38,250 bases of DNA from JAMIFV01 sp035906055 (GCA_035906055.1 JAMIFV010000029.1:1-38250), one strand, 5' to 3'; shown: positions 7,726-16,874, counted from the stretch's first letter. Numbers and translations: made by a program. Notes: a model not told the origin generated them from the letters alone.

Positions 7726-8976
7726 ATGAAAACAATAGTCATCCACCCCTATCTTAAAAAAGAATCCGGCAACCGCCGCACGCCTGAGGCGCGGCTGGAG
7801 GAGGCCGTGCGCCTCACCCACGCCATCTCGCTGGAAGTGAAGGACTCACTGCTGGTGCCGCTGACGCTCTACCGCCCTGCCACCTTGATCGGTGAAGGCA
7901 AAGCGGATGAAATATCCGCCCTTATAAAACAGCATGAAGCAGGGCTTGTGGTGGTGGACGGTTCATTAAGCCCCGGTCAGCAACGCAATCTTGAGAAACA
8001 CTGGGAATGCAAAGTTATCGACCGCACGGCGCTCATCCTTGAAATTTTCGGCGCTCGCGCCCGCACGCATGAAGGCAAGTTGCAGGTGGAACTGGCATCG
8101 CTCAATTACCAGAAAAGCCGTCTTGTGCGTTCATGGACGCATTTGGAACGCCAGCGCGGCGGCTTCGGCTTCCTTGGCGGCCCCGGCGAATCGCAGATCG
8201 AAATCGACCGCCGCCTCATCCGCGACCGCATCGCCAAAATCAAACGCGAGCTGGAAGGCGTCACCCGCACGCGCGAACTGCACCGCAAAACGCGGCGCGA
8301 CGTGCCCTACCCTGTGGTGGCGCTGGTGGGGTACACCAACGCAGGCAAGTCCACCCTGTTCAACCGCCTCACCCACGCCAAGGTAATGGCGATGGATAAG
8401 CTTTTCGCCACGCTCGACCCCACATTGCGCGCCATCAAGCTGCCTTCGGGTTTGCAGGTGATCCTCTCTGATACTGTAGGGTTTATCTCGGAACTGCCGC
8501 ATGAGTTAGTGGCCGCCTTCCGCGCCACGCTGGAAGAAGTGACGGGAGCCGACCTCTTGCTGCATGTGCGCGACATCGCCCACCCTGACACCACGGCACA
8601 GAAGGAAGACGTGCTGGGAGTTCTCGGCGGCCTGATTGCGGAAGAAGAGCTTGGCGAGCGCATGCTGGAAGTGTGGAATAAAATAGATCAGTTACCGGAA
8701 GCACCGCAAGGCAACGGCAACCCTGTCTCTGCACTAACAGGCGCTGGCATCCCCGAACTGCTGAGCGCGATGGACACGCGCCTGAGCGAACTGTTCATGA
8801 CCACGCTGCATATGAAACTTCCCGTAACCGAAGGCGACCTGCTCGCATGGCTCTACCGCCACGGCACCGTGCTGCAACAGGAAGAACGCGACGGCATGTT
8901 CTTCATGCGCGTGCGCATGACGCACGAGAACGCCGCCCGCTGGGCTAAGGAGAGAAAAAGAAAAAGTGGAAATTAA
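7726..8976 (+). CDS. hflX: GTPase HflX
   Basis: HflX is a ribosome-associated GTPase that binds the 50S subunit and splits or rescues stalled 70S ribosomes, notably under heat stress. The 416-aa product has the N-terminal HflX domain (about 1-125, with GQQRNLEKHWECKVIDR and ILEIFGARARTHEGKLQVE), the linker motif GGPGESQIEIDRR (151-163) and a G domain with the P-loop GYTNAGKST (202-210), DTVGFI and NKID. No hfq or hflKC is adjacent, unlike in E. coli; some alphaproteobacteria do have hfq-hflX. The ATG lacks a clear Shine-Dalgarno sequence and follows a REP-like element. Its stop overlaps the stop of the convergent gene by two bases. Confidence 0.95.
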   Translation: MKTIVIHPYLKKESGNRRTPEARLEEAVRLTHAISLEVKDSLLVPLTLYRPATLIGEGKADEISALIKQHEAGLVVVDGSLSPGQQRNLEKHWECKVIDRTALILEIFGARARTHEGKLQVELASLNYQKSRLVRSWTHLERQRGGFGFLGGPGESQIEIDRRLIRDRIAKIKRELEGVTRTRELHRKTRRDVPYPVVALVGYTNAGKSTLFNRLTHAKVMAMDKLFATLDPTLRAIKLPSGLQVILSDTVGFISELPHELVAAFRATLEEVTGADLLLHVRDIAHPDTTAQKEDVLGVLGGLIAEEELGERMLEVWNKIDQLPEAPQGNGNPVSALTGAGIPELLSAMDTRLSELFMTTLHMKLPVTEGDLLAWLYRHGTVLQQEERDGMFFMRVRMTHENAARWAKERKRKSGN

Positions 8977-9428
8977 GCGGTTCTGCCATCCGCAGCTTTT
9001 GTTGCAGCAGCAGCGGCAACCCCAGTGGATTGCGCCATTGCCTCAGAAGCATTCGTACTACCACCAGTAAAATGACCTTTAATGCTGCCCATCACGGCTT
9101 TGGCTTTATCAGCCACAGTCCCTTGTTCACGGAGCGCACCAACTGCGTTCTGAACCACAGTAGTGAAATTAACACGCGCACCAGATGCCTTATCAGCGAT
9201 ATCTTTGAAGAGACCACCTTCAGCAGCCCTTTTTGCCAATGCTGCGACACCTGTGCCCAGATGCATTTGGCCACCCGTTGCATTGCTGAGCTGCGTATGC
9301 ACGGTGTTTGCCAATTCAGCCAAACCTGCCAGTGCACCAATCGACTCAACCCTGGAAACCCTGTCCAGTCCTTTCGAGATCGCTGCAGAAGTTAACAGCT
9401 TTGTCGCAATATTTGTTAACTCGCTCAT
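8973..9428 (-). CDS. Unknown alanine-rich helical protein, 151 aa
   Basis: I do not recognise this protein. It is small-residue-rich and predicted helical, with many Ala, Thr, Gly and Ser and no signal peptide or clear membrane span. The pattern of small and hydrophobic residues (for example VAALAKRAAEGGLFKDIADK) suggests amphipathic helices. The C terminus is low-complexity (MAQSTGVAAAAATKAADGRTA). Its ATG overlaps the upstream stop by one base (TAATG), so the two genes are translationally coupled. It might be a structural, secreted or phasin-like protein, but nothing in the sequence decides this. Confidence 0.6.
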   Translation of the reverse strand: MSELTNIATKLLTSAAISKGLDRVSRVESIGALAGLAELANTVHTQLSNATGGQMHLGTGVAALAKRAAEGGLFKDIADKASGARVNFTTVVQNAVGALREQGTVADKAKAVMGSIKGHFTGGSTNASEAMAQSTGVAAAAATKAADGRTA

Positions 9429-9694
9429 TAGCTATTTCCTTTTTTCAAAAATTCATTGTAGCCGTTTTCAAGTTCTTTGGTTGCCGCCATTGTTTCAGCC
9501 GCAGCTAAAAATATCTTCAAGTGATCCTTGAATCGTTCTTCCACTGAACCTACGTTCTCTGCTGCGTAAATACCGGCGAGCGCCGTGATGGCAGGCTCCA
9601 CTTCGTCTTCGCGCCCCGGCACGAACGTTTTAATAACGTCGATGCATTTCAGTGCGTATTCGCCAAGCTCGATATTCTGCGCCGCTACCGACAT
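9428..9694 (-). CDS. Unknown acidic helical protein, 88 aa
   Basis: I do not recognise this protein. It is short, acidic and probably all-helical (GEYALKCIDVIKTFVPGRED, then EERFKDHLKIFLAAAETMAATKELE). TGAGG seven bases before the ATG supports the start. It is the first gene of a two-gene unit with the 151-aa protein at 8973-9428, joined by a TAATG overlap. The pairing of a short acidic protein with a longer Ala-rich partner would fit a chaperone-client or complex-forming pair, which is inference only. Confidence 0.65.
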   Translation of the reverse strand: MSVAAQNIELGEYALKCIDVIKTFVPGREDEVEPAITALAGIYAAENVGSVEERFKDHLKIFLAAAETMAATKELENGYNEFLKKGNS

Positions 9695-9902
9695 AGTTAC
9701 CTCAAATAAGGTTATTCATTGTTTAGTACCATAGCATAACTATGTTACGGTTTAATGACCGTTCGGCATAGCCAGTGTGAATATTTACTTACATCCACCA
9801 ATATTAATAAACACTTAATATAATTACAAAACAGCGTGTTAACTACATCTCCATTAAGCCTCCTGTCACAATTCACGCGAGCAGGCACGCCGCATTATTT
9901 CT

Positions 9903-9930
9903 TTGACTCATTCACGCGACGAAAGATACG
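9903..9930 (+). promoter_or_regulatory. Candidate promoter for the short-chain dehydrogenase gene
   Basis: TTGACT (9903-9908) is followed after 16 bases by GATACG, a weak -10, 39 bases before the ATG at 9970. The -35 match is good; the -10 is poor. Confidence 0.3.
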
Positions 9931-9969
9931 CTCTCACCATAATAATGGCAGAACAGGAAAGCGGCACGC

Positions 9970-10731
9970 ATGACCCTCGGCAACCAGACCATCCTCATCA
10001 CCGGCGCAACTTCGGGCTTTGGCCGCGCCATGGCCATGCGCTTTGCGGCGGATGGCGCACGCATTATCGCCACCGGCAGGCGTGCGGAGCGGTTGGAGGA
10101 ACTCAAAACCGAACTAAAAGACAAAGTGCACACGCTTACGCTCGACATGCGCGACAAAAACGCCGTGCAGAGTGCGGTAGCTGAACTGCCCAAACCTTTT
10201 ACCGACGTGGACGCGCTTATCAACAATGCCGGGCTGGCGCTGGGGTTTGACCCTGTGCCCAAGGCGCTGCTTTCAGACTGGGAGCAGATGGTGGACACCA
10301 ACATCAAGGGCGTGCTCTATATCACCGACGCGCTGCTGCCGCAGATGGTGGCACGCGATAAAGGCCATATCGTCAATATCGGCTCCATCGCAGGCAATTA
10401 CCCCTATCCCGGCGGCAATGTCTATGGCGGCACCAAAGCGTTCCTCAGGCAGTTCTCCCTGAACCTGCGCGCCGACCTGCTGGGCAGGAATATCCGCGTC
10501 ACCAACATTGAACCCGGCATGGCAGAAACGGAATTCTCGCTTGTGCGCTTTAACGGCGACGAGCAGAAAGCAGCATCCGTCTATGCGGGAGTTCGGCCGC
10601 TCACCGCAGACGACGTCGCGCACAGCGTGCATTTTGCCCTCACCTGCCCGCCGCATGTGAATATCAACTTCCTTGAACTCATGCCCACGCAACAGGCGTT
10701 CGCAGCGTTCGCCGTGGCACGCAAAGCCTGA
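9970..10731 (+). CDS. ydfG: Short-chain dehydrogenase, YdfG-like NADP-dependent 3-hydroxy acid dehydrogenase
   Basis: This SDR probably oxidises 3-hydroxy acids (such as L-allo-threonine or 3-hydroxypropionate) or reduces malonic semialdehyde with NADP(H). The 253-aa chain has the cofactor motif TGATSGFG near residue 12, an Arg after strand 2 (ATGRRAERL) favouring NADP, NNAG, the catalytic Ser in NIGSIAGNYPYPGGN, and YGGTK as the YxxxK motif. The block NYPYPGGNVYGGTKAFLRQF is close to YdfG. AGGAAAG about ten bases upstream supports the start. It meets the TPR lipoprotein gene tail to tail with no gap. The family is certain; the substrate is inferred from similarity to YdfG. Confidence 0.85.
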   Translation: MTLGNQTILITGATSGFGRAMAMRFAADGARIIATGRRAERLEELKTELKDKVHTLTLDMRDKNAVQSAVAELPKPFTDVDALINNAGLALGFDPVPKALLSDWEQMVDTNIKGVLYITDALLPQMVARDKGHIVNIGSIAGNYPYPGGNVYGGTKAFLRQFSLNLRADLLGRNIRVTNIEPGMAETEFSLVRFNGDEQKAASVYAGVRPLTADDVAHSVHFALTCPPHVNINFLELMPTQQAFAAFAVARKA

Positions 10732-11940
10732 TTACTGCTTTGGCGCGGAAGGCGGCGTTAGCATCTGCGGCTTTTCCAGTTCTTCAGCAGCGGCCCGCAG
10801 GTCTTCCGGCGTGATCTCCACTTCGGGCGTGCCCGGCTGTGGCACCGCAGCCTGTGCTGCCGGTTGTGTTACTGCGGGCTGTGGCGCAGGTGATGGCGCT
10901 GCGAGCGCAGCGCGCTCTGCCTTGGCTTCTTCAAGGTTTTCAGGCACCCTTGTGGTTTTACTGGTGGCTGTCTTCAGGCGCTCTGCGGACTTCTGCTTGA
11001 TCTCCGCTTCCGTCTTTTTGGACAGGAACACGCTCTTGGGCGTCACGTTATCCATTGCGGCGTTGTCAGGAATCGCGCCCAGGTTCTTCCACGCGCGCTC
11101 ATAATAAACCGGGCTCTGGGTAAGCGCCATGTCCAGGTAGCTGCGTGACAGTTCCGGGTTCTTGGAAAGCTGCGCATATACCGCCATGTTATTATACAGC
11201 GCTGCCTTGCCCAGATATTGCGACGCAACACGCTCAGCATCGTCCAACCTTCCTGAAATGGCGTAAACGAGCGCCAGGTTCATATCCACCTGCTTCATGT
11301 CGGGGCTGCCGATACGCAGGTTATATTTGGTGCGCTGGAAGGATTGCACCGCTTCCTCATAGCGCCCTTCCATGGCAAGCGCGAGGCCGCGATTATTGAG
11401 CGCGCTGGCATTATCCGGGTTGTGCACGAGCGACTCGTCAAAATACGCGATCGCTTCCTTGATCTTATTCTTCATCGTAAAGAGCACGCCCACCGCGTTC
11501 AGCGTGCGCCAGCGCGTGGGGTCGATTGCCAGCGCCTGCTCGAAGTCCTTGCCCGCCTCCACAATGCTGCCAAGGCTCATGAGGCTTAAGCCCCTTGTCT
11601 CCAGCGCCACCGCATCGGAAGGATTGGCGTCAATATAGGGGTTCAGCAGCGTCACCGCAGCCTGGTAATTACCGGCGCGGCGAAGACTGTCGGCAAAAGC
11701 AAGCGTGTAATCCTTGTTCTGCGGTTCCCTGTCCACCAGTTGCTTATAGTTCTGGGCGGCACGGTTATAATCCCCGCCCACGGCGGCCTGTTCGGCCTGC
11801 GCCTTAAGCGTGTCGTTCACCCCCCCGCCCACAACGGGAGCAGGTAATTTATTGATCTCCGCGGTTTTGTCCTCAGGCAGGGGATTGCAGGCGGAAAGCA
11901 GCAAAAGCAGGGCTGGGATGGATATTGCAGATATACGCAT
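10732..11940 (-). CDS. TPR lipoprotein, TadD-like
   Basis: The 402-aa product starts with a lipoprotein signal (MRISAISIPALLLLLSAC; Cys18 is the lipidation site), so it is likely tethered to the inner face of the outer membrane. TPR units fill about residues 45-285 (NYKQLVDREPQNKDYTLAFAD, FEQALAIDPTRWRTLNAVGV, YFDESLVHNPDNASALNNRG). The C terminus (about 300-402) is rich in Ala, Pro, Gln and Glu and probably unstructured. The order of lipobox and TPRs resembles TadD, a pilotin-like part of Tad pilus systems, but no other tad genes are here, so a general envelope scaffold is equally possible. GGAGG lies upstream of the ATG. Confidence 0.8.
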   Translation of the reverse strand: MRISAISIPALLLLLSACNPLPEDKTAEINKLPAPVVGGGVNDTLKAQAEQAAVGGDYNRAAQNYKQLVDREPQNKDYTLAFADSLRRAGNYQAAVTLLNPYIDANPSDAVALETRGLSLMSLGSIVEAGKDFEQALAIDPTRWRTLNAVGVLFTMKNKIKEAIAYFDESLVHNPDNASALNNRGLALAMEGRYEEAVQSFQRTKYNLRIGSPDMKQVDMNLALVYAISGRLDDAERVASQYLGKAALYNNMAVYAQLSKNPELSRSYLDMALTQSPVYYERAWKNLGAIPDNAAMDNVTPKSVFLSKKTEAEIKQKSAERLKTATSKTTRVPENLEEAKAERAALAAPSPAPQPAVTQPAAQAAVPQPGTPEVEITPEDLRAAAEELEKPQMLTPPSAPKQ

Positions 11941-12032
11941 TTTATGCCATGACCTCCGGGTAAGTGAAGGCGCACTATATAGGGTAGCTACGCGCTGTAC
12001 AAGTTCAATGGCATAGTATAGACAATAGGCTC

Positions 12033-12977
12033 ATGAAGACTAATAAAGACGCTAAGGAATCGCAGGCTCACCGCCACCTTCTGGGCATTGAAGGCCTCGC
12101 ACGTGAAGAGATCAACCGCATACTTGACCTCTCCGAAGGCTATATCGAAAAAAATCGCCAGCTCGACAAGAAACACGTCATCCTCAAAGGCCGCACGCTC
12201 ATCAACCTGTTCTTCGAGAACTCCACGCGCACGCGCATGTCGTTCGAGCTGGCAGGCAAGCGCCTCGGTGCGGACGTTATCAATATGTCGGTAGCCACCT
12301 CCTCGGTGAAGAAAGGCGAAACGCTGATTGACACGGCCATGACGCTCAACGCCATGCATCCGGACTTTATCGTCGTGCGCCATCCCGAATCCGGCGCGGT
12401 GCAGCTACTTTCCAAAAAAGTGAATTGCGCAGTGATCAACGCAGGCGACGGCAGCCACGAGCATCCCACACAGGCGCTGCTGGACGCAATCACCATCCGC
12501 CGCAGCAAAGGCAGGATTGAAGGCCTCACGGTAGCCATCTGCGGTGACGTGCTGCATAGCCGCGTGGCGCGCTCCAACCTGCTGCTGCTCAATACCATGG
12601 GCGCTAAGGTGCGCCTTATCGCGCCGCCCACCCTCCTGCCGCCGCAGGCTGAGAAACTTGGCGCTGAAATTTATACCGATATGCGCAAGGGCATTAAAGA
12701 CGTTGACGTCATCATGATGCTGCGCCTGCAACTGGAGCGAATGGAAACCCAGTTCGTACCCTCCGTGCGCGAATACTTCCACTTCTGGGGTCTGGACGAA
12801 GGCAAGCTTTCGCTCGCCAAGCCCGACGCCGTTATCATGCATCCCGGCCCCATCAACCGAGGGGTTGAGATCGACACCAAACTCGCCGATGACCTCAACC
12901 GCTCCGTGATCCTCGACCAGGTGGAAATGGGCGTGGCGGTGCGTCAGGCGGTGCTGGAATTGCTATCAACGAATTAA
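12033..12977 (+). CDS. pyrB: Aspartate carbamoyltransferase catalytic chain
   Basis: PyrB joins carbamoyl phosphate and aspartate to form N-carbamoyl-L-aspartate, the first committed step of pyrimidine synthesis. The 314-aa length is typical. The carbamoyl-phosphate site STRTR (residues 64-68, within FENSTRTRMSFE) and HPTQALLDA (from about 144) are present, as are the MHPGPINRGVEI block and the C-terminal VRQAVLELL. No regulatory pyrI gene follows; the next gene is pyrC, four bases downstream, as in other bacteria where PyrB and a PyrC-like protein form a complex. The Shine-Dalgarno sequence is weak. Confidence 0.97.
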   Translation: MKTNKDAKESQAHRHLLGIEGLAREEINRILDLSEGYIEKNRQLDKKHVILKGRTLINLFFENSTRTRMSFELAGKRLGADVINMSVATSSVKKGETLIDTAMTLNAMHPDFIVVRHPESGAVQLLSKKVNCAVINAGDGSHEHPTQALLDAITIRRSKGRIEGLTVAICGDVLHSRVARSNLLLLNTMGAKVRLIAPPTLLPPQAEKLGAEIYTDMRKGIKDVDVIMMLRLQLERMETQFVPSVREYFHFWGLDEGKLSLAKPDAVIMHPGPINRGVEIDTKLADDLNRSVILDQVEMGVAVRQAVLELLSTN

Positions 12978-12981
12978 TACC

Positions 12982-14307
12982 ATGACCAATCAAACCTTCA
13001 CACTCCCCACCCGCAACGTAAGCAAAAACCAGAAAGTGGCCTATACCAATGCGCGCCTGTTCGACCCCGAATCGGGTCTGGATGAAAAAGGCACGCTCGT
13101 TACCGAGGGCAGCACGATCGCCGATTTCGGCGCGAACGTCAAAGCGCCGGCAGATGCCGAGATAGTGGATTGCGGCGGCCACCTGCTCACACCGGGCCTG
13201 CTCGATATCCAGGTGCATTTCCGCGAACCGGGGCAGGAATATAAAGAGACCATCCACACAGGCAGCAAATCTTCCGCTGCGGGCGGCGTCACCACCGTGG
13301 TATGCATGCCCAACACCAGCCCCGTGATCGACGATGTATCCGTGCTTGAATTCCTCCACCGCCGCGCGCGCGAAACCGCGTTCGTCAACGTGCGCGCTTA
13401 CGCCGCTATCAGCAAAGGCCAGAAGGGTGAAAAACTCACCGAGATGGGCCTGCTGAAGGAAGCCGGAGCCGTGGGTTTCACCGACGACGGCAAGCCCGTG
13501 ATGAACGCGCTGCTCATGCGCCGGGCGCTGGCCTACTCGCGCGAATTCGGCGTGCCAGTGGCACAGCATGCGGAGGATATGAACCTCACCGCAGGCGGCT
13601 GCATGAATGAGGGCCATGTCTCCGCGCGCCTCGGGTTGCCCGGCATCCCCAACGCATCGGAAGCGGTGATCGTGGAACGCGACATCATCCTCACCGAACT
13701 TACCGGCGGCAAATACCACGTGCTGCACATTTCCACTGCCGAAGCGGTGGACGCCGTGCGCCGCGCAAAAAAGAAAGGGCTGCGCGTAACCGCCGAGGCG
13801 GCTCCGCATCATTTCTGCCTTACCGACGAAGCCATCGGAGAATACCGCACCTTCTGCAAGATGAACCCGCCGCTGCGCGCTGAGAAAGACCGCCTCGCCA
13901 TCATTGAAGGCCTGAAGGACGGCACGATTGACGCTATCGCCACCGACCACGCGCCGCATGATGAAGAAAGCAAGCGCGTGCCGATGACGCATGCGGCGTT
14001 TGGCATCGTTGGGCTTGAAACCATGCTCCCCCTCGCCCTCACGCTCTATCATAACAAGACCATGCCGCTGCGCGACGTGATCGCCACCATGACCTATAAG
14101 CCCGCCGACATCATTCAGGTTCCCGCCGGTCGCCTCAAGAAAGGCGCACCTGCCGACCTGACGCTTATCGACCTCGACAGGAAGTGGAAGCTCGATCCCA
14201 AGGAATTCGTCAGCAAGTCGCAGAACTCACCCTTCGAGGAATGGACGACGCAAGGCCGCGCCATCCGCACCGTGGTGGGCGGCGAAACCGTGTATACGCT
14301 GGCGTAA
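12982..14307 (+). CDS. pyrC: Dihydroorotase (PyrC, type I), first zinc-site histidine replaced
   Basis: The family converts carbamoyl aspartate to dihydroorotate in pyrimidine synthesis. The 441-aa chain is a type I amidohydrolase: DIQVHFREPG (75-84), TDDG (167-170), QHAED (His196), HIST (His249) and TDHAPH (Asp322) are present. The usual HxH zinc motif reads QVH here, with Gln77 in place of the first His; the other metal and catalytic residues remain. Many alphaproteobacteria have a degenerate PyrC that only supports PyrB while a second dihydroorotase does the chemistry. This copy is less degenerate than those I recall, so it may be active or partly active. It lies four bases after pyrB. Confidence 0.9.
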   Translation: MTNQTFTLPTRNVSKNQKVAYTNARLFDPESGLDEKGTLVTEGSTIADFGANVKAPADAEIVDCGGHLLTPGLLDIQVHFREPGQEYKETIHTGSKSSAAGGVTTVVCMPNTSPVIDDVSVLEFLHRRARETAFVNVRAYAAISKGQKGEKLTEMGLLKEAGAVGFTDDGKPVMNALLMRRALAYSREFGVPVAQHAEDMNLTAGGCMNEGHVSARLGLPGIPNASEAVIVERDIILTELTGGKYHVLHISTAEAVDAVRRAKKKGLRVTAEAAPHHFCLTDEAIGEYRTFCKMNPPLRAEKDRLAIIEGLKDGTIDAIATDHAPHDEESKRVPMTHAAFGIVGLETMLPLALTLYHNKTMPLRDVIATMTYKPADIIQVPAGRLKKGAPADLTLIDLDRKWKLDPKEFVSKSQNSPFEEWTTQGRAIRTVVGGETVYTLA

Positions 14308-14310
14308 GTT

Positions 14311-14943
14311 ATGGACTTCCATGTCTGGCTTACTTTCACTATAGCCACCTTCCTCATCTGCTTTTCGCCCGGCCCCAACATGCTGCACATGATGAAAAGC
14401 GGCGCGCATTACGGCATGAAGCGCACGCTTTACAGCATGCTCGGCTGCTTCCTTGCTGTCTCTATCATCATCGGCACATCTATCGCAGGCATAGGCGCAA
14501 TGCTGCTCGCCTCACCTTTATTGTTTGATATCTTGCGTTATGCAGGCGCCGCTTACCTTATCTATCTGGGTGTTCAGGCGTGGCGCGCGCCGGTGCATAT
14601 TCACATAGATGCGGATACGCCTGCCGACCTCGTGCACAACACCTCCACCGGCACCATCTTTCGCAACGGCTTCCTCATCGGCATCAGCAACCCCAAGGCG
14701 CTGCTGTTCGCCGCCGCGTTCTTTCCGCAGTTTATCAACCCCGCTTTGCCGCAAATGCCGCAGTTAACCATTCTCTTTGTCACTTTTGCCGTGCTGGAAT
14801 TCGGCTGTTATTCCATTTATGCCTTTGGCGGGCGCAGCATCGCAGGAATGCTGAAATATGCCTCAGTGCGCAAGGCCTTCAACCGCATTACCGGTGCCAT
14901 GTTCGGCCTGTTTGGCGCGCTTCTGGTCGCTAAATCCGCCTGA
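14311..14943 (+). CDS. LysE/RhtB-family amino-acid exporter
   Basis: The 210-aa protein belongs to the LysE/RhtB exporters, which move amino acids or related small molecules out across the inner membrane. The N-terminal span (FTIATFLICFSPGPNMLHMM) carries the PGPN signature. Hydrophobic segments at about 4-22, 42-70, 112-130, 146-172 and 185-208 fit the usual six-helix fold, and GISNPKALLFAAAFFPQF is the family's NPKA motif. It follows pyrC by three bases, so it is co-transcribed with pyrB-pyrC. The substrate cannot be read from the sequence. Confidence 0.9.
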   Translation: MDFHVWLTFTIATFLICFSPGPNMLHMMKSGAHYGMKRTLYSMLGCFLAVSIIIGTSIAGIGAMLLASPLLFDILRYAGAAYLIYLGVQAWRAPVHIHIDADTPADLVHNTSTGTIFRNGFLIGISNPKALLFAAAFFPQFINPALPQMPQLTILFVTFAVLEFGCYSIYAFGGRSIAGMLKYASVRKAFNRITGAMFGLFGALLVAKSA

Positions 14944-15039
14944 AAGCACCACGAAACTGTTTCGAATTCATATAGCATTTTAAGAAAACCCTGCGCATAA
15001 TTTACCCCGCCTTAACTCAAGTGACGATAGAATCAATAC

Positions 15040-15756
15040 ATGCCCTACAGTTTGAACCCGATCATCTGCGCCATCGACACCATTGAAGTTGAGGAGGCCA
15101 GTGACCTTGTTGCACAGATCGGCCCGCACGTAGGCGCCATCAAGCTGGGGCTGGAGTTCTTTACCGCCAACGGCTCCACGGGCGTGCGCAAGCTCGCACA
15201 CCACAAAGTGCCTGTGTTCCTCGACCTTAAATTCCACGATATTCCCAACACCGTCGCACGTGCCATCAAAGCCACGGCAGGTATTGATACGTTCATGATG
15301 ACCGTGCATACCTCCGGTGGCCGCGCCATGCTGAAAGCCGCTATCGATGCGTCGATGGAAGTAAGCGTGCTCACGGGCAAGGAACGCCCGCAGGTGATCG
15401 GCGTGACGGTGCTCACCAGCCTTGACCAGGCCGACATCAACATGATCGGCATCAACGATAATCTCAACGACCAGGTGGCCCGCCTTGCCGACCTCGCGCA
15501 GAGCTGCGGGCTGGACGGCGTGGTCTGCTCCCCTTACGAAATTACGGCGCTGCGCAAACAATGCGGCGGCGACTTCACGCTGGTAGTGCCCGGCATCCGC
15601 CCGGAAGGCAGCAACCATGACGACCAGAAGCGCACCCTTTCTCCTTCCGACGCACTTGCCAAGGGCGCTTCTCATCTGGTGATTGGCCGCCCCATCACGC
15701 AGGCGGCCTCCCCCGGCGACGTGGCAAAGTCCATCCGTGAGAGCCTTGGCCTTTAA
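15040..15756 (+). CDS. pyrF: Orotidine 5'-phosphate decarboxylase
   Basis: PyrF decarboxylates OMP to UMP, the last step of de novo UMP synthesis. The 238-aa length is typical. The catalytic Lys-Asp-Lys-Asp set is visible: AIDT near the N terminus, AIKLGLEFF, and DLKFHDIPNTV. The phosphate-binding C-terminal part has VVPGIRPEG and SHLVIGRPITQA. It lies 96 bases after the LysE-like gene, so it is in or near the pyr operon; the gap shows no clear terminator. Confidence 0.97.
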   Translation: MPYSLNPIICAIDTIEVEEASDLVAQIGPHVGAIKLGLEFFTANGSTGVRKLAHHKVPVFLDLKFHDIPNTVARAIKATAGIDTFMMTVHTSGGRAMLKAAIDASMEVSVLTGKERPQVIGVTVLTSLDQADINMIGINDNLNDQVARLADLAQSCGLDGVVCSPYEITALRKQCGGDFTLVVPGIRPEGSNHDDQKRTLSPSDALAKGASHLVIGRPITQAASPGDVAKSIRESLGL

Positions 15757-15845
15757 ATTTATTTTTGTATTCCTGCGCGTTCCACAGGATGACGTAAGAA
15801 AAAACTTCTGCCATAATCTCCCCTCGCACTTTTAGGAGTTCTCTC

Positions 15846-16874
15846 ATGGAATATCGTCAGCTTGGCCAAAGCGGCCTTAAAGTTCCCGTACTCAGCTTCG
15901 GCACCGGCACGTTCGGCGGCACGACGGAATTCTTCAAGACATGGGGCACCACCGGCGCCAAGGAAGCCACGAAGCTGGTGGATATCTGCCTGGATGCAGG
16001 CATTAACCTGTTCGACACGGCCGACATCTATTCCGCTGGCGCATCCGAAGAGGTGTTGGGCAAGGCCATTAAAGGCAGGCGCGAAAAAACGCTCATTTCC
16101 ACCAAGGCCACCTTCCGCTTCAGCGATGAAATCAATGACGTGGGCTCGTCGCGCTTCCATCTTATCAAGTCCTGCGAGGCAAGCCTGAAGCGCCTGGGCA
16201 CTGATTATATCGACCTCTATTTCATGCACGGGTTTGATGCATTGTCACCGCAGGAAGAAACATTGCGTGCGCTGGATGATCTCATCACCGCTGGCAAGAT
16301 CCGCTATATCGGTTGCTCGAATTTCTCCGGCTGGCATGTGATGAAGTCACTCGCCACGTCAGAAAAACATGGCCTCGCACGCCATGTTGTGTATCAGGGC
16401 TATTACTCCCTTATAGGCCGCGAATATGAATGGGAACTGATGCCGTTGGGTCTTGACCAGAACCTTGCATTGATGGTGTGGAGCCCCCTGGGCTGGGGCA
16501 GGCTCACCGGCAAAATACGTCGCGATAAGAACGAAAGCTCACGCATCGCTAAAGGCGGCGAGACTGGCGGCCCCCAAGTGGATGATGAATATCTTTACAC
16601 CGTGGTGGATGCACTGGATGTGGTTGCAAAGGATACCGGAAAAACCATCGCACAGGTGGCGCTCAACTGGCTGCAGCAACGCCCCACCGTCGCCAATATC
16701 GTAGTGGGCGCACGCACGGAGGAACAATTGAAGCAGAATATCGGCGCGATTGGCTGGAAGCTGAGCAGCGCACATATGGAACTGCTGGACAAGGCCAGCA
16801 CGCGCCCGAAAACCTACCCCTACTGGCACCAGATGGCTTTTGATGAGCGCAACCCCAAGCCTGTGAACTGGTGA
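15846..16874 (+). CDS. Aldo/keto reductase
   Basis: The 342-aa protein is an aldo/keto reductase using NAD(P)H on a carbonyl substrate. The catalytic tetrad is visible: Asp and Tyr in FDTADIYSAGASEE, Lys in LISTKATF and His in LYFMHGFD. The end of the barrel carries the cofactor block VVGARTEEQLKQN. It resembles the YajO/Tas-like general AKRs; the substrate cannot be told. AGGAG ten bases before the ATG supports the start. A truncated copy of the multi-hairpin repeat follows the stop. Confidence 0.92.
   Translation: MEYRQLGQSGLKVPVLSFGTGTFGGTTEFFKTWGTTGAKEATKLVDICLDAGINLFDTADIYSAGASEEVLGKAIKGRREKTLISTKATFRFSDEINDVGSSRFHLIKSCEASLKRLGTDYIDLYFMHGFDALSPQEETLRALDDLITAGKIRYIGCSNFSGWHVMKSLATSEKHGLARHVVYQGYYSLIGREYEWELMPLGLDQNLALMVWSPLGWGRLTGKIRRDKNESSRIAKGGETGGPQVDDEYLYTVVDALDVVAKDTGKTIAQVALNWLQQRPTVANIVVGARTEEQLKQNIGAIGWKLSSAHMELLDKASTRPKTYPYWHQMAFDERNPKPVNW

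Noticed and set aside
8973..9694. The coupled small gene pair as a toxin-antitoxin system
   Set aside because: Neither protein shows a toxin fold or a DNA-binding antitoxin pattern, and the larger second gene is Ala-rich and low in complexity.
10732..11940. TadD-like lipoprotein as part of a Tad pilus locus
   Set aside because: No other tad, cpa or flp genes are in the window; TPR lipoproteins of this plan have other roles.
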